Assembly: GCF_018476885.1 (NCBI RefSeq)
Contig: NZ_JAHCVJ010000001.1
Span: 868,001-932,000, forward strand
From: Geoanaerobacter pelophilus
GTDB taxonomy: Bacteria > Desulfobacterota > Desulfuromonadia > Geobacterales > DSM-12255
Direction: 5' to 3'
Length of the DNA stretch: 64,000 bases
Shown here: positions 16,170 to 24,088 of the stretch, piece by piece
How the letters are laid out: every line of letters begins with the position of its first letter
How positions within the stretch are numbered: position 1 is the first letter of the stretch
Notes under the pieces: generated by a model
Databases searched by the model: none
What the model saw: only the letters and a program-made list of their open reading frames with translations
What the model was told of the DNA's origin: nothing
Position numbers and translations under genes: made by a program

Positions 16170-16657
16170 TTAATACAAGAAAAAATTACATATTTCACTC
16201 AAAAACGGCCCACCTTAAACCTCACCAATGAAAAATATTGCAAATTTTGCGCCACAGAGTAAACATCCCAATAATTAAAGGGTTTTAGTTTTAACAACAA
16301 CAACTAATGACATAACTGTAAGCTATGCCGACAATGTTGAGGGGGCATATTGTACGATTCCGTTTAAAAACAGCTAACTAACTAATTGTTAGTCCTTACA
16401 CGCTGTAAATTTTTTCGACTATCACCTTTAAGCATCAAGACACTCCTGGTTAAGAAAAGAGAGTTGAAGGAGTAGCCCGTTGGGCTTTACAGAGCTAAAC
16501 CAAGGGAAAACATCTTCAATCGCTAGGAAATCTCCCCACCATTACGGCAATAGTGGCGGACTGTCTCCGGTGGCATGAAAATGTAACTTCTTGAGAACAG
16601 GAAGTGACTTGTTAGTGAGCATAAGTTTTAGCGATACACCACACTGCAAACAAAGCA
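16170..16657. other. intergenic region without a recognised gene
   Basis: Apart from the sigma-54 site near 16240, no gene is visible. Several small hairpins occur (TAGCCC-GTT-GGGCTA/T around 16473-16487; CCAC/GTGG around 16537-16556). The segment 16441-16600 differs in texture from the AT-rich flank and could be a small RNA or a remnant of a lost gene, but nothing identifies it. Confidence 0.4.
16239..16254 (-). promoter_or_regulatory. sigma-54 promoter of the PEP-CTERM gene
   Basis: On the minus strand the site reads TGGCGCAAAATTTGCA: GG at -24 and GC at -12 separated by ten bases, with TTGC complete. Consensus is TGGCACG-N4-TTGCW. Start of transcription would be near 16228, about 70 bases before the ATG. 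Confidence 0.6.
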
Positions 16658-19489
16658 TCAATAGCTATGGCAAACATAGCATTGGTTAGTCCAGCTGTCG
16701 TACGGGACGCCCCACCGGATCAGTTTCTGGTCCTGATGACAGGAAACATTCGAGCAGGTCTTGCGCGAGACATCATACTGAGCCGAATTGAGGTTCATGG
16801 TGACAGTGCCTGACCAGTAGGTATTGTAGACAACCGGGTCGGTCCGGTCAAAATCAACACTGCCACTGCCATTGACATGCTTCGAATAATTGCTTATCGG
16901 GACATCGCCGGCATTCCACATGTATTGACTGTTACTGGTATAGAGGGTCCAAGTATTGGCAACTCTCAGGGTTTCATAATGACAGGTCCGGCAAGACATC
17001 GGCCCATACCCCATATTCGCGTTATGCCGCTCTTCCACCCCGTTCACATATGGCGCATTGTACTCGCCACCGGCATTTATCCAGGAATGGCTGTCGCCTG
17101 AGCCAAGATCGTTGTCAGGATACCTCGTTCGAGGCGGATTGGCATGGCATCCTGAACAGGTGAGAGCTGAGCCGTTCCAGGTAACAGGACGGTAATTTCT
17201 AGTTTCGACCAGGTTCGGTGGCAAGTAAGTTGAATAGTTGGTGTAGTTCGCCACGCCGCCTGGTGTAGTCCATTCGTTATAGCTGTGGCAATAGACACTG
17301 CTGCAAGTGCCGTTGGTATAACGAAAACCTCTGCTGTCGGTGTGAACTGTGGTGCCATTGCTGTAGGCCGCGGCTGAAGGGTTCCGCGCCTTAAGCGAGC
17401 CTGCCGGAGCGAGTGCATTGAACAACTCGACATCAACCGCACCGTTGCCATGCTTTGCCTGGTCAAGCGGGTGACAGTTGCCACAGTTCATAAGGTAACC
17501 GGTGGCATTGGCGGAGAAATCCTGGGCGATCCGCACGTCGCCGTACGCTGCCTCTACCCCGGAACCGGAAAAATGCTTGAGGTGAGAGGGTGTGGCCGGA
17601 GGTACCTCATGACAGCCGCCGCATTGGATGGTTGCCCCCCAAACTGCGCTCGCGCCGCCATGACAGCTGATGCTGCTGCATGTGCCGCCGGTTGACGCAT
17701 AGGTGTAGCTGAAAGATACCCCGCTCCCCGGAGCTAGGTCATATGCCTTGTTGACATGCGTTGCCATATTGGTGATCGTAACGCCATTAGTGGTGGTGCC
17801 ATAGTGGCAAAGGTTGCAGGTTGAGTGCCGTGCGTGGCTGTTGGCCTTCGGCGTACCGTTGGCATAATTCGGAGGATAGCCGTGACAGGAAGTACAACCG
17901 ATCGCCCCGCTTCCCCAGTTGGGGGTGGCGCTGGGCGTGTTGACGCCGGTGGCAATAGCGGTACCATTGCTGTGGCAGTAAGTGTTAGTGCAATTTGCAT
18001 AGCCATTACCAGGCTCAGGGCTCCCTTGGTAGGCGCTCATGTTGCCGAAAGTCGGCTCGATCCTGACATTTACCTTGCCGTTTGCATGTAGTTCGCCGGT
18101 ACCCCAGTGGCACACCGTGTTCCCATACTCAACAGCGAGCGGATTGCCGTAGCAGCTGGTGACAAAAGGCTGGTTAGTGTACTTGTGGCAAACCATGCAT
18201 TTTACCGTGTTGGTTGTTGTGGTAAACGAGTAAGCCAGGTGCCTGGTATGACTGCCGGTGGCCATCTTGACACCACCGTGGCCATGGCCACCATCTCCGG
18301 CATGACATCCCCCGCACTGAATCGAGCCGGCATCGCCCCATTCCGGTGTGTTATAGGCAGTAGGTCCGCCAATACCGCCATCGGGCTGGACATTGGAGTG
18401 ACAGTAGACGTTCTGGCAAGTGCCGACCGGCGCTCCCGGGGCATGCCCATCAGCGGTATAGACCCCACCGAAACTGGGGGCAAGCGATACGTCTACCTGC
18501 GAATTGACATGATTAGCACGGTTGGCTATGGCCTGGCTGCCTGCCGCGGTGTAGAAATGGCAAGTTGAGCATTGATAGACGTATTGACCGTAAAAATCTT
18601 TGCCAACATGAATAGTGTGCGAACCGCTGACAATCTCAGTGCCGGTTCCGTGGCCATTGCCGTGACACCCGGAGCAGTCTCCCGGAAGCGATATTCCCCA
18701 GGAAGGCACGACATTCGGCTGATAGCTGGTCAAACTATCACCTTTGCTGTGACAATAGACGTTACTGCAACTGCCAAACTGGTTACTGCTGCTTTTAGGA
18801 AGATAATCGTTCAGAGCCCCGGAATAAAGACTGCGGACTGAAGAGACCGGGTTCTGGATCCCAAGCAGCAAACCTCTGCCGACACTGGTTGCATGATTAA
18901 ACGGAAAAGCATCCTTAGTGTGATCCGTATGGCATTTGACGCAGCCACTGGCACCGGGAAAGTAAAGATCGTGCTGGGGATGGCTCCCAGCAGCGCCGCT
19001 ATCGCCGCCCCCAGGAGGAGCGCCGTGGCACTCCTTACAGCCATCCGGCACTGTCAGTGGAGGAACTCCCCAGACCTTTGTTTCCCGCTCGAAATGGCAA
19101 TTGACATTGCTGCAACTCCCCAGTCTCGGCACCGGCCTTTGCGGGAAAGCGGTGCTGCCGTTACGATAGACCGCTGCCAATGGCGAGGAGTTGATGTTAG
19201 GAGCAAGTTCTATCAGGCGATTGGCATGTCCGGGGCCGTATTCGGCGGCCCCTTGATGACAGCGGGAGCAGGTAACCGGAACAGCCGTTGTAGCCATATG
19301 AGTACGATGGCTTCCCTGGAACCCGCCAGTGCTGATATTGCGATATCCCGCATCGATCGGACGGTAATCCTGTGGAGTCTGCCCACCGTGACACTGATAG
19401 CATTCAATGGCAAAAACAGGGATCGCAGAAAGAAGTGAAAAGAAGGTAATCAGGCAGGCAAATCGCGGAGCCGACATTAATCGAAACAT
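16658..19489 (-). CDS. giant multiheme c-type cytochrome 1 (CX4CH/CX2CH family)
   Basis: A secreted 943-residue cytochrome with a signal peptide ending before IECYQCHG. It contains 15 CX2CH motifs and seven CX4CH motifs (CSNVNCH, CSNVYCH, CQNVYCH, CTNTYCH, CSSISCH, CSSVYCH, CSNVSCH), alternating in the Geobacter CxxxxCH...CXXCH module. CX4CH motifs bind heme in some c3 cytochromes, so up to 22 hemes are possible. A further site is stretched to CX13CH (18107-18154). No membrane segment follows the signal, so it is periplasmic or extracellular and probably carries electrons outward. ATG 19489 is favoured over ATG 19495 because the run of G sits next to the latter. A paralog of cytochrome 2. Confidence 0.92.
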   Translation of the reverse strand: MFRLMSAPRFACLITFFSLLSAIPVFAIECYQCHGGQTPQDYRPIDAGYRNISTGGFQGSHRTHMATTAVPVTCSRCHQGAAEYGPGHANRLIELAPNINSSPLAAVYRNGSTAFPQRPVPRLGSCSNVNCHFERETKVWGVPPLTVPDGCKECHGAPPGGGDSGAAGSHPQHDLYFPGASGCVKCHTDHTKDAFPFNHATSVGRGLLLGIQNPVSSVRSLYSGALNDYLPKSSSNQFGSCSNVYCHSKGDSLTSYQPNVVPSWGISLPGDCSGCHGNGHGTGTEIVSGSHTIHVGKDFYGQYVYQCSTCHFYTAAGSQAIANRANHVNSQVDVSLAPSFGGVYTADGHAPGAPVGTCQNVYCHSNVQPDGGIGGPTAYNTPEWGDAGSIQCGGCHAGDGGHGHGGVKMATGSHTRHLAYSFTTTTNTVKCMVCHKYTNQPFVTSCYGNPLAVEYGNTVCHWGTGELHANGKVNVRIEPTFGNMSAYQGSPEPGNGYANCTNTYCHSNGTAIATGVNTPSATPNWGSGAIGCTSCHGYPPNYANGTPKANSHARHSTCNLCHYGTTTNGVTITNMATHVNKAYDLAPGSGVSFSYTYASTGGTCSSISCHGGASAVWGATIQCGGCHEVPPATPSHLKHFSGSGVEAAYGDVRIAQDFSANATGYLMNCGNCHPLDQAKHGNGAVDVELFNALAPAGSLKARNPSAAAYSNGTTVHTDSRGFRYTNGTCSSVYCHSYNEWTTPGGVANYTNYSTYLPPNLVETRNYRPVTWNGSALTCSGCHANPPRTRYPDNDLGSGDSHSWINAGGEYNAPYVNGVEERHNANMGYGPMSCRTCHYETLRVANTWTLYTSNSQYMWNAGDVPISNYSKHVNGSGSVDFDRTDPVVYNTYWSGTVTMNLNSAQYDVSRKTCSNVSCHQDQKLIRWGVPYDSWTNQCYVCHSY

Positions 19490-19570
19490 GCGCATCCCCC
19501 CCAGGAGATAACTCCCATAGGCACTCTAGCCTAAAACAACAGGTAAAACGGGCTTAACCTGCTTATTTTA

Positions 19571-19588
19571 AAGCAATTTTCATGCCCC
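19571..19588 (-). promoter_or_regulatory. sigma-54 promoter of cytochrome 1
   Basis: The minus strand reads GGGGCATGAAAATTGCTT, with GG and GC ten bases apart and TTGCT at -12. It fits TGGCAYR-N4-TTGCW closely. The same 18 bases stand upstream of cytochrome 2. The leader to the start codon is about 70 bases. Confidence 0.75.
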
Positions 19589-19604
19589 CCAAACCGCCAG
19601 CACA

Positions 19605-19632
19605 ACAAAAAACCCCCTGTTATCAGGGGGTT
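19605..19632 (-). terminator. terminator of chemoreceptor 1
   Basis: AACCCCCTG (19611-19619), loop TTAT, CAGGGGGTT (19624-19632). On the minus strand the stem is followed by a run of T (plus-strand A run 19607-19612). It sits between the chemoreceptor stop and the cytochrome 1 promoter. Confidence 0.85.
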
Positions 19633-19682
19633 TCATAACTACAATCAACACAGAGAAGCTACCGCAAGTGCTCCTAAGTCAT

Positions 19683-21320
19683 TTATAGCTTGAACTGCCC
19701 TACCAGCTGTTGCAAATCGTTGGCTAAACCGGCCAACCGGCTGGCAGCAGTTGCCGATTCCTGAGCACCGTTTGCCGTTCCCTGAACCACTTCGGTAATC
19801 TGATGGATGTTGTTACTGATCTCGGCGGTGGTTGCTGTTTGCTCTTCTGCGGCAGTTGCCACCTGGTTCACCTGCATGGTGACGGCATTTATCTGCTCAA
19901 GAATATCCTGTAACGCCTGCCCGGACTTAGCTGCCTCTTCAGTGCCACTCTCAACTTCCTTGACACCTTCTTCCATAGCAGCAACAGCACTCTTCGTCTC
20001 GTTCTGAATGGCCTTGATCATTTCGCTGATCTCACGGGTCGCCTTGGTGGTCCGCTCGGCAAGGGCCCTTACTTCGTCGGCGACAACGGCAAAACCACGC
20101 CCTTGCTCACCCGCGCGTGCGGCCTCAATTGCAGCGTTCAACGCCAGAAGATTGGTCTGATCAGCTATGTCCTGAATAGTCCCGATAATGGCCCCTATCT
20201 GGTCGCTCCGCGAGCCCAGACTCTCTACGTTCTTTGCCGTTGACTGGACCCGGCTGGCAATCCGGTGCATGACCTGAACGGTTCGGTCCACCACCTCAGC
20301 CCCGCTGGATGCGGCACTGCTTGCCTGCAATCCGCCCTGCGCAGCCATCTGGCAGTTCTGAGCGATGTCACCACTGGTGGCAGACATCTCTTCGCCTGCA
20401 GTAGCAACAGTGCCAACCTGAGCCGCAACTTCTTCAGCTCCGGTGGCAATCCGATCAGCCACTGACAATAACTGTTGGGATGCAGAAGCAACCTGGGTTG
20501 CAGAGCTGGCGATATTCGACACAGTGTCATGAAGCCTGTCTGCAAACCCGTTAAAATGCTGGGCCATCTGGCCAATTTCATCATTGGAGTCAACATCTAT
20601 TCTTTTTGTCAGATCTCCGGCAGCGATCTCTTCGATTACTGTAACAGTCCGGCTGACAGGCGAGAGTACCGTTCTGTTGACGGCAAAGCTTACGATAATC
20701 GAGATTATGATCGCGACAACCAGCACGCTTGCAAATATTAACAGCACCTTACGGTAGTTCTCGTTGGATGACTTAAAGCTGGCATCACTTATCTTTTGCT
20801 GATGGGCAATCAGTGCGGCGAGGCTCTTACCCAGCACCTGGTATTTTTCTTCGGCCGTCCCCATAAACATGGTTGCCGCATTCAGATCAGCCTGCAGCAT
20901 GTCCATCATATCAGTAGCTGCCTTGGCATACTCTGCCTGGTTTTTCATGGTCTCCTGATAGAGCTTTTTCTCTTCGGCACTGGTCTTTGGGGAATCATGC
21001 AATTTTTTCAGAGCATCTGCTGTAGCTTTAAGACTTACCGTCTGCTCCTTGGCAAGTGCTTCTATTTTTGCGGAGTCGTATTTGGCGTTTGCCCATCCCA
21101 GCAGCTTGTAGAGATCGGTCTGGACTTGCAGGGAATTGTCCATTACCTCTGCGCATGAACGATATGCTCCGAATCGATTGTTGTACATATCATCTATGAC
21201 ACGGTTCTGGTTGTTGAGCCCCCAGAAGGCGCAAACACCGGAAAGCACCATGAACAGCATCAGCAAAGCCGGGGAAAGGAACAGCTTTTTACCCAATGAA
21301 AGGTTCTTTACAGCACCCAT
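19683..21320 (-). CDS. methyl-accepting chemotaxis protein 1 (4HB-type)
   Basis: A 545-residue transmembrane chemoreceptor. TM1 (about 15-35) and TM2 (about 192-214) enclose a helical periplasmic domain of about 155 residues resembling the four-helix-bundle family, then HAMP ([22 protein letters not shown]) and a signalling domain with the conserved hairpin tip [35 protein letters not shown]. No heme motif and no C-terminal CheR tether are seen. ATG 21320 is chosen since GGAGGGG lies four bases upstream. It follows the free Cache protein after 58 bases holding a strong hairpin. The signalling half is nearly the same as in chemoreceptor 2. Confidence 0.93.
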   Translation of the reverse strand: MGAVKNLSLGKKLFLSPALLMLFMVLSGVCAFWGLNNQNRVIDDMYNNRFGAYRSCAEVMDNSLQVQTDLYKLLGWANAKYDSAKIEALAKEQTVSLKATADALKKLHDSPKTSAEEKKLYQETMKNQAEYAKAATDMMDMLQADLNAATMFMGTAEEKYQVLGKSLAALIAHQQKISDASFKSSNENYRKVLLIFASVLVVAIIISIIVSFAVNRTVLSPVSRTVTVIEEIAAGDLTKRIDVDSNDEIGQMAQHFNGFADRLHDTVSNIASSATQVASASQQLLSVADRIATGAEEVAAQVGTVATAGEEMSATSGDIAQNCQMAAQGGLQASSAASSGAEVVDRTVQVMHRIASRVQSTAKNVESLGSRSDQIGAIIGTIQDIADQTNLLALNAAIEAARAGEQGRGFAVVADEVRALAERTTKATREISEMIKAIQNETKSAVAAMEEGVKEVESGTEEAAKSGQALQDILEQINAVTMQVNQVATAAEEQTATTAEISNNIHQITEVVQGTANGAQESATAASRLAGLANDLQQLVGQFKL

Positions 21321-21338
21321 ACAACCCCCTCCAGTCTT

Positions 21339-21372
21339 GCGGTGGCCAGACAAGGTTATGCCTGGCCACCGC
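21339..21372 (-). repeat. 11-bp perfect hairpin between Cache gene and chemoreceptor 1
   Basis: GCGGTGGCCAG (21339-21349) and CTGGCCACCGC (21362-21372) with a 12-base loop. No T run follows, so it is more likely a partial attenuator or an mRNA-stabilising end for the upstream Cache message than a full terminator. Confidence 0.7.
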
Positions 21373-21378
21373 TACCTC

Positions 21379-21834
21379 TTAGTGTTTATAAACACCTGCG
21401 GAAAAAGCCATATCCTCGTATTTCTCTACATAAACCGTTTTCGGCTCAATCTTCTTGGTTACCGGGTTATTGAACTTGTAATCCTGCCATCCTTTACCTT
21501 TGGACTTGGCAATATCCACACGTGCCTTTACGTAAGCTACTCCATCAGGGTCTTTCATCCCCATCAGGTCTTTACCGACCATCTTGGCGTTACTGCCGTG
21601 AGCCAGACATTTTCCGTTGAGGTCATAAACGGTAACATATACATCTTCTTTGACGAATTTCCCTTTGGGATTGTTGATCTCAGCAAACCCCTTTTCCTTG
21701 CCGTTCTCCTTGACGAAGGCAATCGCCTTCTTGACCATCGCTTCAGCATCAGCTTTGGTTGTTGCTGCAGAAGCAAGCCCTGATAAGCCCATCACAAGCA
21801 TCATCCCCACACACAAAGCAACAATTCTCTTCAT
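21379..21834 (-). CDS. secreted single-Cache-domain protein
   Basis: A 151-residue periplasmic protein: a signal peptide (MKRIVALCVGMMLVMGLS, cut near ASA) followed by a lone Cache-type sensor fold with VYVTVYDLNGKCLAHGSNAKMVG and DPDGVAYVKARVDIAKSKGKGW, ending in EKYEDMAFSAGVYK. Cache domains normally sit inside chemoreceptors or kinases and bind small ligands. Here the domain is free and lies directly upstream of a chemoreceptor whose own periplasmic part is a helical bundle. A role as a soluble ligand-binding partner is inference. GGAGGG precedes the ATG. Confidence 0.85.
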   Translation of the reverse strand: MKRIVALCVGMMLVMGLSGLASAATTKADAEAMVKKAIAFVKENGKEKGFAEINNPKGKFVKEDVYVTVYDLNGKCLAHGSNAKMVGKDLMGMKDPDGVAYVKARVDIAKSKGKGWQDYKFNNPVTKKIEPKTVYVEKYEDMAFSAGVYKH

Positions 21835-21987
21835 TTTACCCTCCTATATTTCGTGATGTTTGGCAGTCATTAATAACGAATGCCAAGAGTCAGGTTTCTA
21901 GACATGGCTCCCTTAGACTATAGAGAGAACACTATTTATACCTATCCATTACACCACCACACTCATACCTATAACGCTATTCTACTT

Positions 21988-22014
21988 ATATCGGTTTGTA
22001 TAAGATCCTCTTAA
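21988..22014 (-). promoter_or_regulatory. possible sigma-28 promoter of the Cache-chemoreceptor unit
   Basis: On the minus strand TTAA (22011-22014), 15 bases, then ACCGATAT (21988-21995). The flagellar sigma consensus is TAAA-N15-GCCGATAA; six of eight -10 bases agree. The leader to the Cache gene would be about 145 bases. It is downstream (plus-strand left) of the chemoreceptor 2 terminator. Confidence 0.4.
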
Positions 22015-22063
22015 AATTAATTTAGATTAACAGTTCATCATTCTCTACCTACCAGTGAATAAC

Positions 22064-22091
22064 TAAAAAAAAGAGGGGCAAAGCCCCCCCC
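22064..22091 (-). terminator. terminator of chemoreceptor 2
   Basis: On the minus strand GGGGC-TTT-GCCCC followed by TCTTTTTTTT. It lies 25-50 bases beyond the stop of chemoreceptor 2. Confidence 0.8.
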
Positions 22092-22115
22092 TTAAAAAAA
22101 TAGCAGATCGCGGTC

Positions 22116-23744
22116 TTACAGCTTGAACTGCCCCACCAGCCTCTGCAGCTCCTCGGCGGTCCTGGCCAGCTGGTTGGCGGCAGCAGCCGATTCCTGGGCG
22201 CCCTTGGCTGTCTCCTGCACTACCTCAGTGATCTGGTGGATGTTGTTGCTGATCTCGCTGGTGGTAGCGGTCTGCTCTTCGGCAGCGGTAGCTACCTGGT
22301 TCACCTGCATGGTGACAGCATTGACTTGCTCAAGGATTTCCTGCAGCGCCTGGCCGCTCTTGGCTGCTTCCGTGGTCCCCTGCTCAACCTCCTGTACTCC
22401 GGCTTCCATGGCGGCAACGGCTCCCTTGGTCTCGTTCTGGATTGCCTTGATCATCTCGCTGATCTCGCGGGTTGCCTTGGTGGTCCGCTCGGCCAAGGCC
22501 CGCACCTCGTCGGCGACAACAGCAAAACCGCGCCCCTGCTCACCGGCACGGGCCGCCTCAATGGCAGCGTTCAAAGCCAGCAGGTTGGTCTGGTCGGCGA
22601 TATCCTGGATGGTGGCAACAATCTCACCAATCTGGTCGCTCCTGGCCCCCAGGCTCTCGACTGTCTTGGCGGTCTCCTGCACCCGGCTGGCGATCCGTGC
22701 CATGACCTGGACAGTATTGTTAACCACTTCTGAGCCTGAACTGGCAGCCTGACTCGCCTGATTGCTCCCCTCGGCCGCCATCTGGCAGTTCTGGGCGATA
22801 TCGCCGGAGGTGGCTGACATCTCTTCACCGGCAGTGGCTACGGTGCCGGCCTGGGCCGCTACCTCCTCGGCACCGGTGGCAATCTGCTCTGAGGTTGCCA
22901 TCAACTGGGTGGCAGCCGAGGAGACTGTTGTTGATGTAGAGCTGACCTTACCGATAAGGGTGCGCAAGCTTTCCACCATCGTTGCAAAAGCAGCAGACAG
23001 CTGAGCTATTTCGTCACTGCCGGAATGCTCGATATGAACGTTCAATTCTCCTTGCGCAACCCGCTCAACCTCCCTGGTCAGTCGCTGCACCGGTGAACTG
23101 ATCATACGGGCAATGACAATGGCAATTGCAATGGCAACAATTATCGAGATTGCCAGCAGCACGATGCTCATCACCACCCCCTGGCGATTATCTGCGATAA
23201 CCCGCTTAAGGGTTTCCTCGGCCTCTTTTTCATTATATTTGATCAACTCTCCCAACTTTTTCGATAGCTCGTCAAAATCAGTCTTCGTGACGTTATTCTG
23301 GTGGTCGAGCGCCTCCTGCTTCTTCCCTTCTTTGATCAGAACAAAGGTCTGATTCGCTGACTTAAAATATTTGTCGATCAGCTCTTTGGTTGCCACCCAC
23401 TCTTTCTTTTCATCGTTGCTCAACTCCATCTTGTCATATACAGTTGCAAACTTTGCCACAGCTTCTTTTTTTTCACCAAGTCTGGTTTGGTATTTATCAA
23501 CCGCCTTAAGGTCATCCTGCTTGTTGCTGGCCTGAATTTCGCCACGCCGGGTATCATTAATTCCTCGCTCGATAGAGCTCAGAGACACAATGCTCGGAAT
23601 CAGGTTAGTCCCCATATTTTCCGCTTCTGCGCCCAAGTTGCGTTCCTCGTAGAGAGAGAAGAGGCCGAGAGCTACGGTAATTGCAATAACAACGAAAAAC
23701 CCAAGCAATATTTTGGTTCGCACACTGAAATTAGCCAGTCCCAT
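22116..23744 (-). CDS. methyl-accepting chemotaxis protein 2 (4HB-type)
   Basis: A 542-residue chemoreceptor with TM1 (about 11-30), a periplasmic helical bundle of about 160 residues rich in charged residues ([16 protein letters not shown] near its start, typical of 4HB_MCP), TM2 (about 190-212), HAMP ([20 protein letters not shown]) and a signalling domain with the same hairpin tip as chemoreceptor 1. It ends in RLVGQFKL without a CheR tether. GGAGG precedes the ATG. A weak sigma-70-like pair (TTGACT, 16 bases, TATTCT; plus-strand 23810-23837) stands upstream. It is separately transcribed from the Cache-chemoreceptor 1 unit. Confidence 0.93.
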   Translation of the reverse strand: MGLANFSVRTKILLGFFVVIAITVALGLFSLYEERNLGAEAENMGTNLIPSIVSLSSIERGINDTRRGEIQASNKQDDLKAVDKYQTRLGEKKEAVAKFATVYDKMELSNDEKKEWVATKELIDKYFKSANQTFVLIKEGKKQEALDHQNNVTKTDFDELSKKLGELIKYNEKEAEETLKRVIADNRQGVVMSIVLLAISIIVAIAIAIVIARMISSPVQRLTREVERVAQGELNVHIEHSGSDEIAQLSAAFATMVESLRTLIGKVSSTSTTVSSAATQLMATSEQIATGAEEVAAQAGTVATAGEEMSATSGDIAQNCQMAAEGSNQASQAASSGSEVVNNTVQVMARIASRVQETAKTVESLGARSDQIGEIVATIQDIADQTNLLALNAAIEAARAGEQGRGFAVVADEVRALAERTTKATREISEMIKAIQNETKGAVAAMEAGVQEVEQGTTEAAKSGQALQEILEQVNAVTMQVNQVATAAEEQTATTSEISNNIHQITEVVQETAKGAQESAAAANQLARTAEELQRLVGQFKL

Positions 23745-23886
23745 AAACCCCTCCTAAAGTTGTATTCCGAATAACCCGTTGTTACACCACAAATGGCTGT
23801 ATACACAAAAGAATATCGATAAACCGTTTCAAGTCAATCACAGATATCCACAATATTAAACAAAACTCAACAAACTCCTAATAAGA

Positions 23887-23913
23887 CAAAAAAGAGCCCC
23901 TGAGTCAGGGGCT
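23887..23913 (-). terminator. terminator downstream of cytochrome 2 (in repeat copy A)
   Basis: AGCCCCTG-AGT-CAGGGGCT (23895-23913); the minus strand continues CTTTTTT. It was copied together with the end of the OB-fold gene and now closes the cytochrome 2 transcript. Confidence 0.8.
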
Positions 23914-23943
23914 TATCCAACAGCTTATTTTATCTTTTGGCTA

Positions 23944-24036
23944 CTAATTGATGGTTATCTTCGCTTTTTCAATGATGACATTGTACTTGTAACCGCCCCC
24001 GAAATCCTTGTTGGTCTCGATCTTCCCTTTAACCGT
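23944..24036 (-). pseudogene. 3' fragment of the OB-fold protein gene
   Basis: On the minus strand this reads TVKGKIETNKDFGGGY and on to KAKITIN with a TAG stop, the same as the last 30 codons of the intact gene at 28843-29637. It has no start or ribosome binding site. The DNA is unchanged over 90 bases, so the copy is recent or kept alike by gene conversion. Confidence 0.88.
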
Positions 24037-24042
24037 CAGGGG

Positions 24043-24069
24043 GGGTGCGACAGGTCATCTGTCGCGCCC
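24043..24069. repeat. hairpin after cytochrome 2
   Basis: GGGTGCGACAG (24043-24053), loop GTCAT, CTGTCGCGCCC (24059-24069), with one wobble pair. On the plus strand TTTTGTTTT follows; on the minus strand there is no T run. It marks the left junction of repeat copy A with cytochrome 2 sequence. Confidence 0.6.
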
Positions 24070-24088
24070 TTTTGTTTTAATGGCTGAT

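Larger units (their letters stand above)
23886..24036. repeat. ~150-bp direct repeat, copy A
   Basis: Nearly the same as 28785-28934. The core 23941-24030 is base-for-base the same as 28840-28929. Differences are limited to a few positions around the terminator stem and one missing T. The two copies flank the cytochrome 2 gene in the same orientation. Confidence 0.92.

Noticed and set aside
16571-16586. TGGCATGAAAATGTAA resembling the sigma-54 site of the cytochromes
   Set aside because: The -12 GC is missing, it points rightward, and no rightward gene follows.
19683-23744. Heme-binding chemoreceptors of the kind known in Geobacter
   Set aside because: Neither receptor has a CX2CH motif in its periplasmic part.
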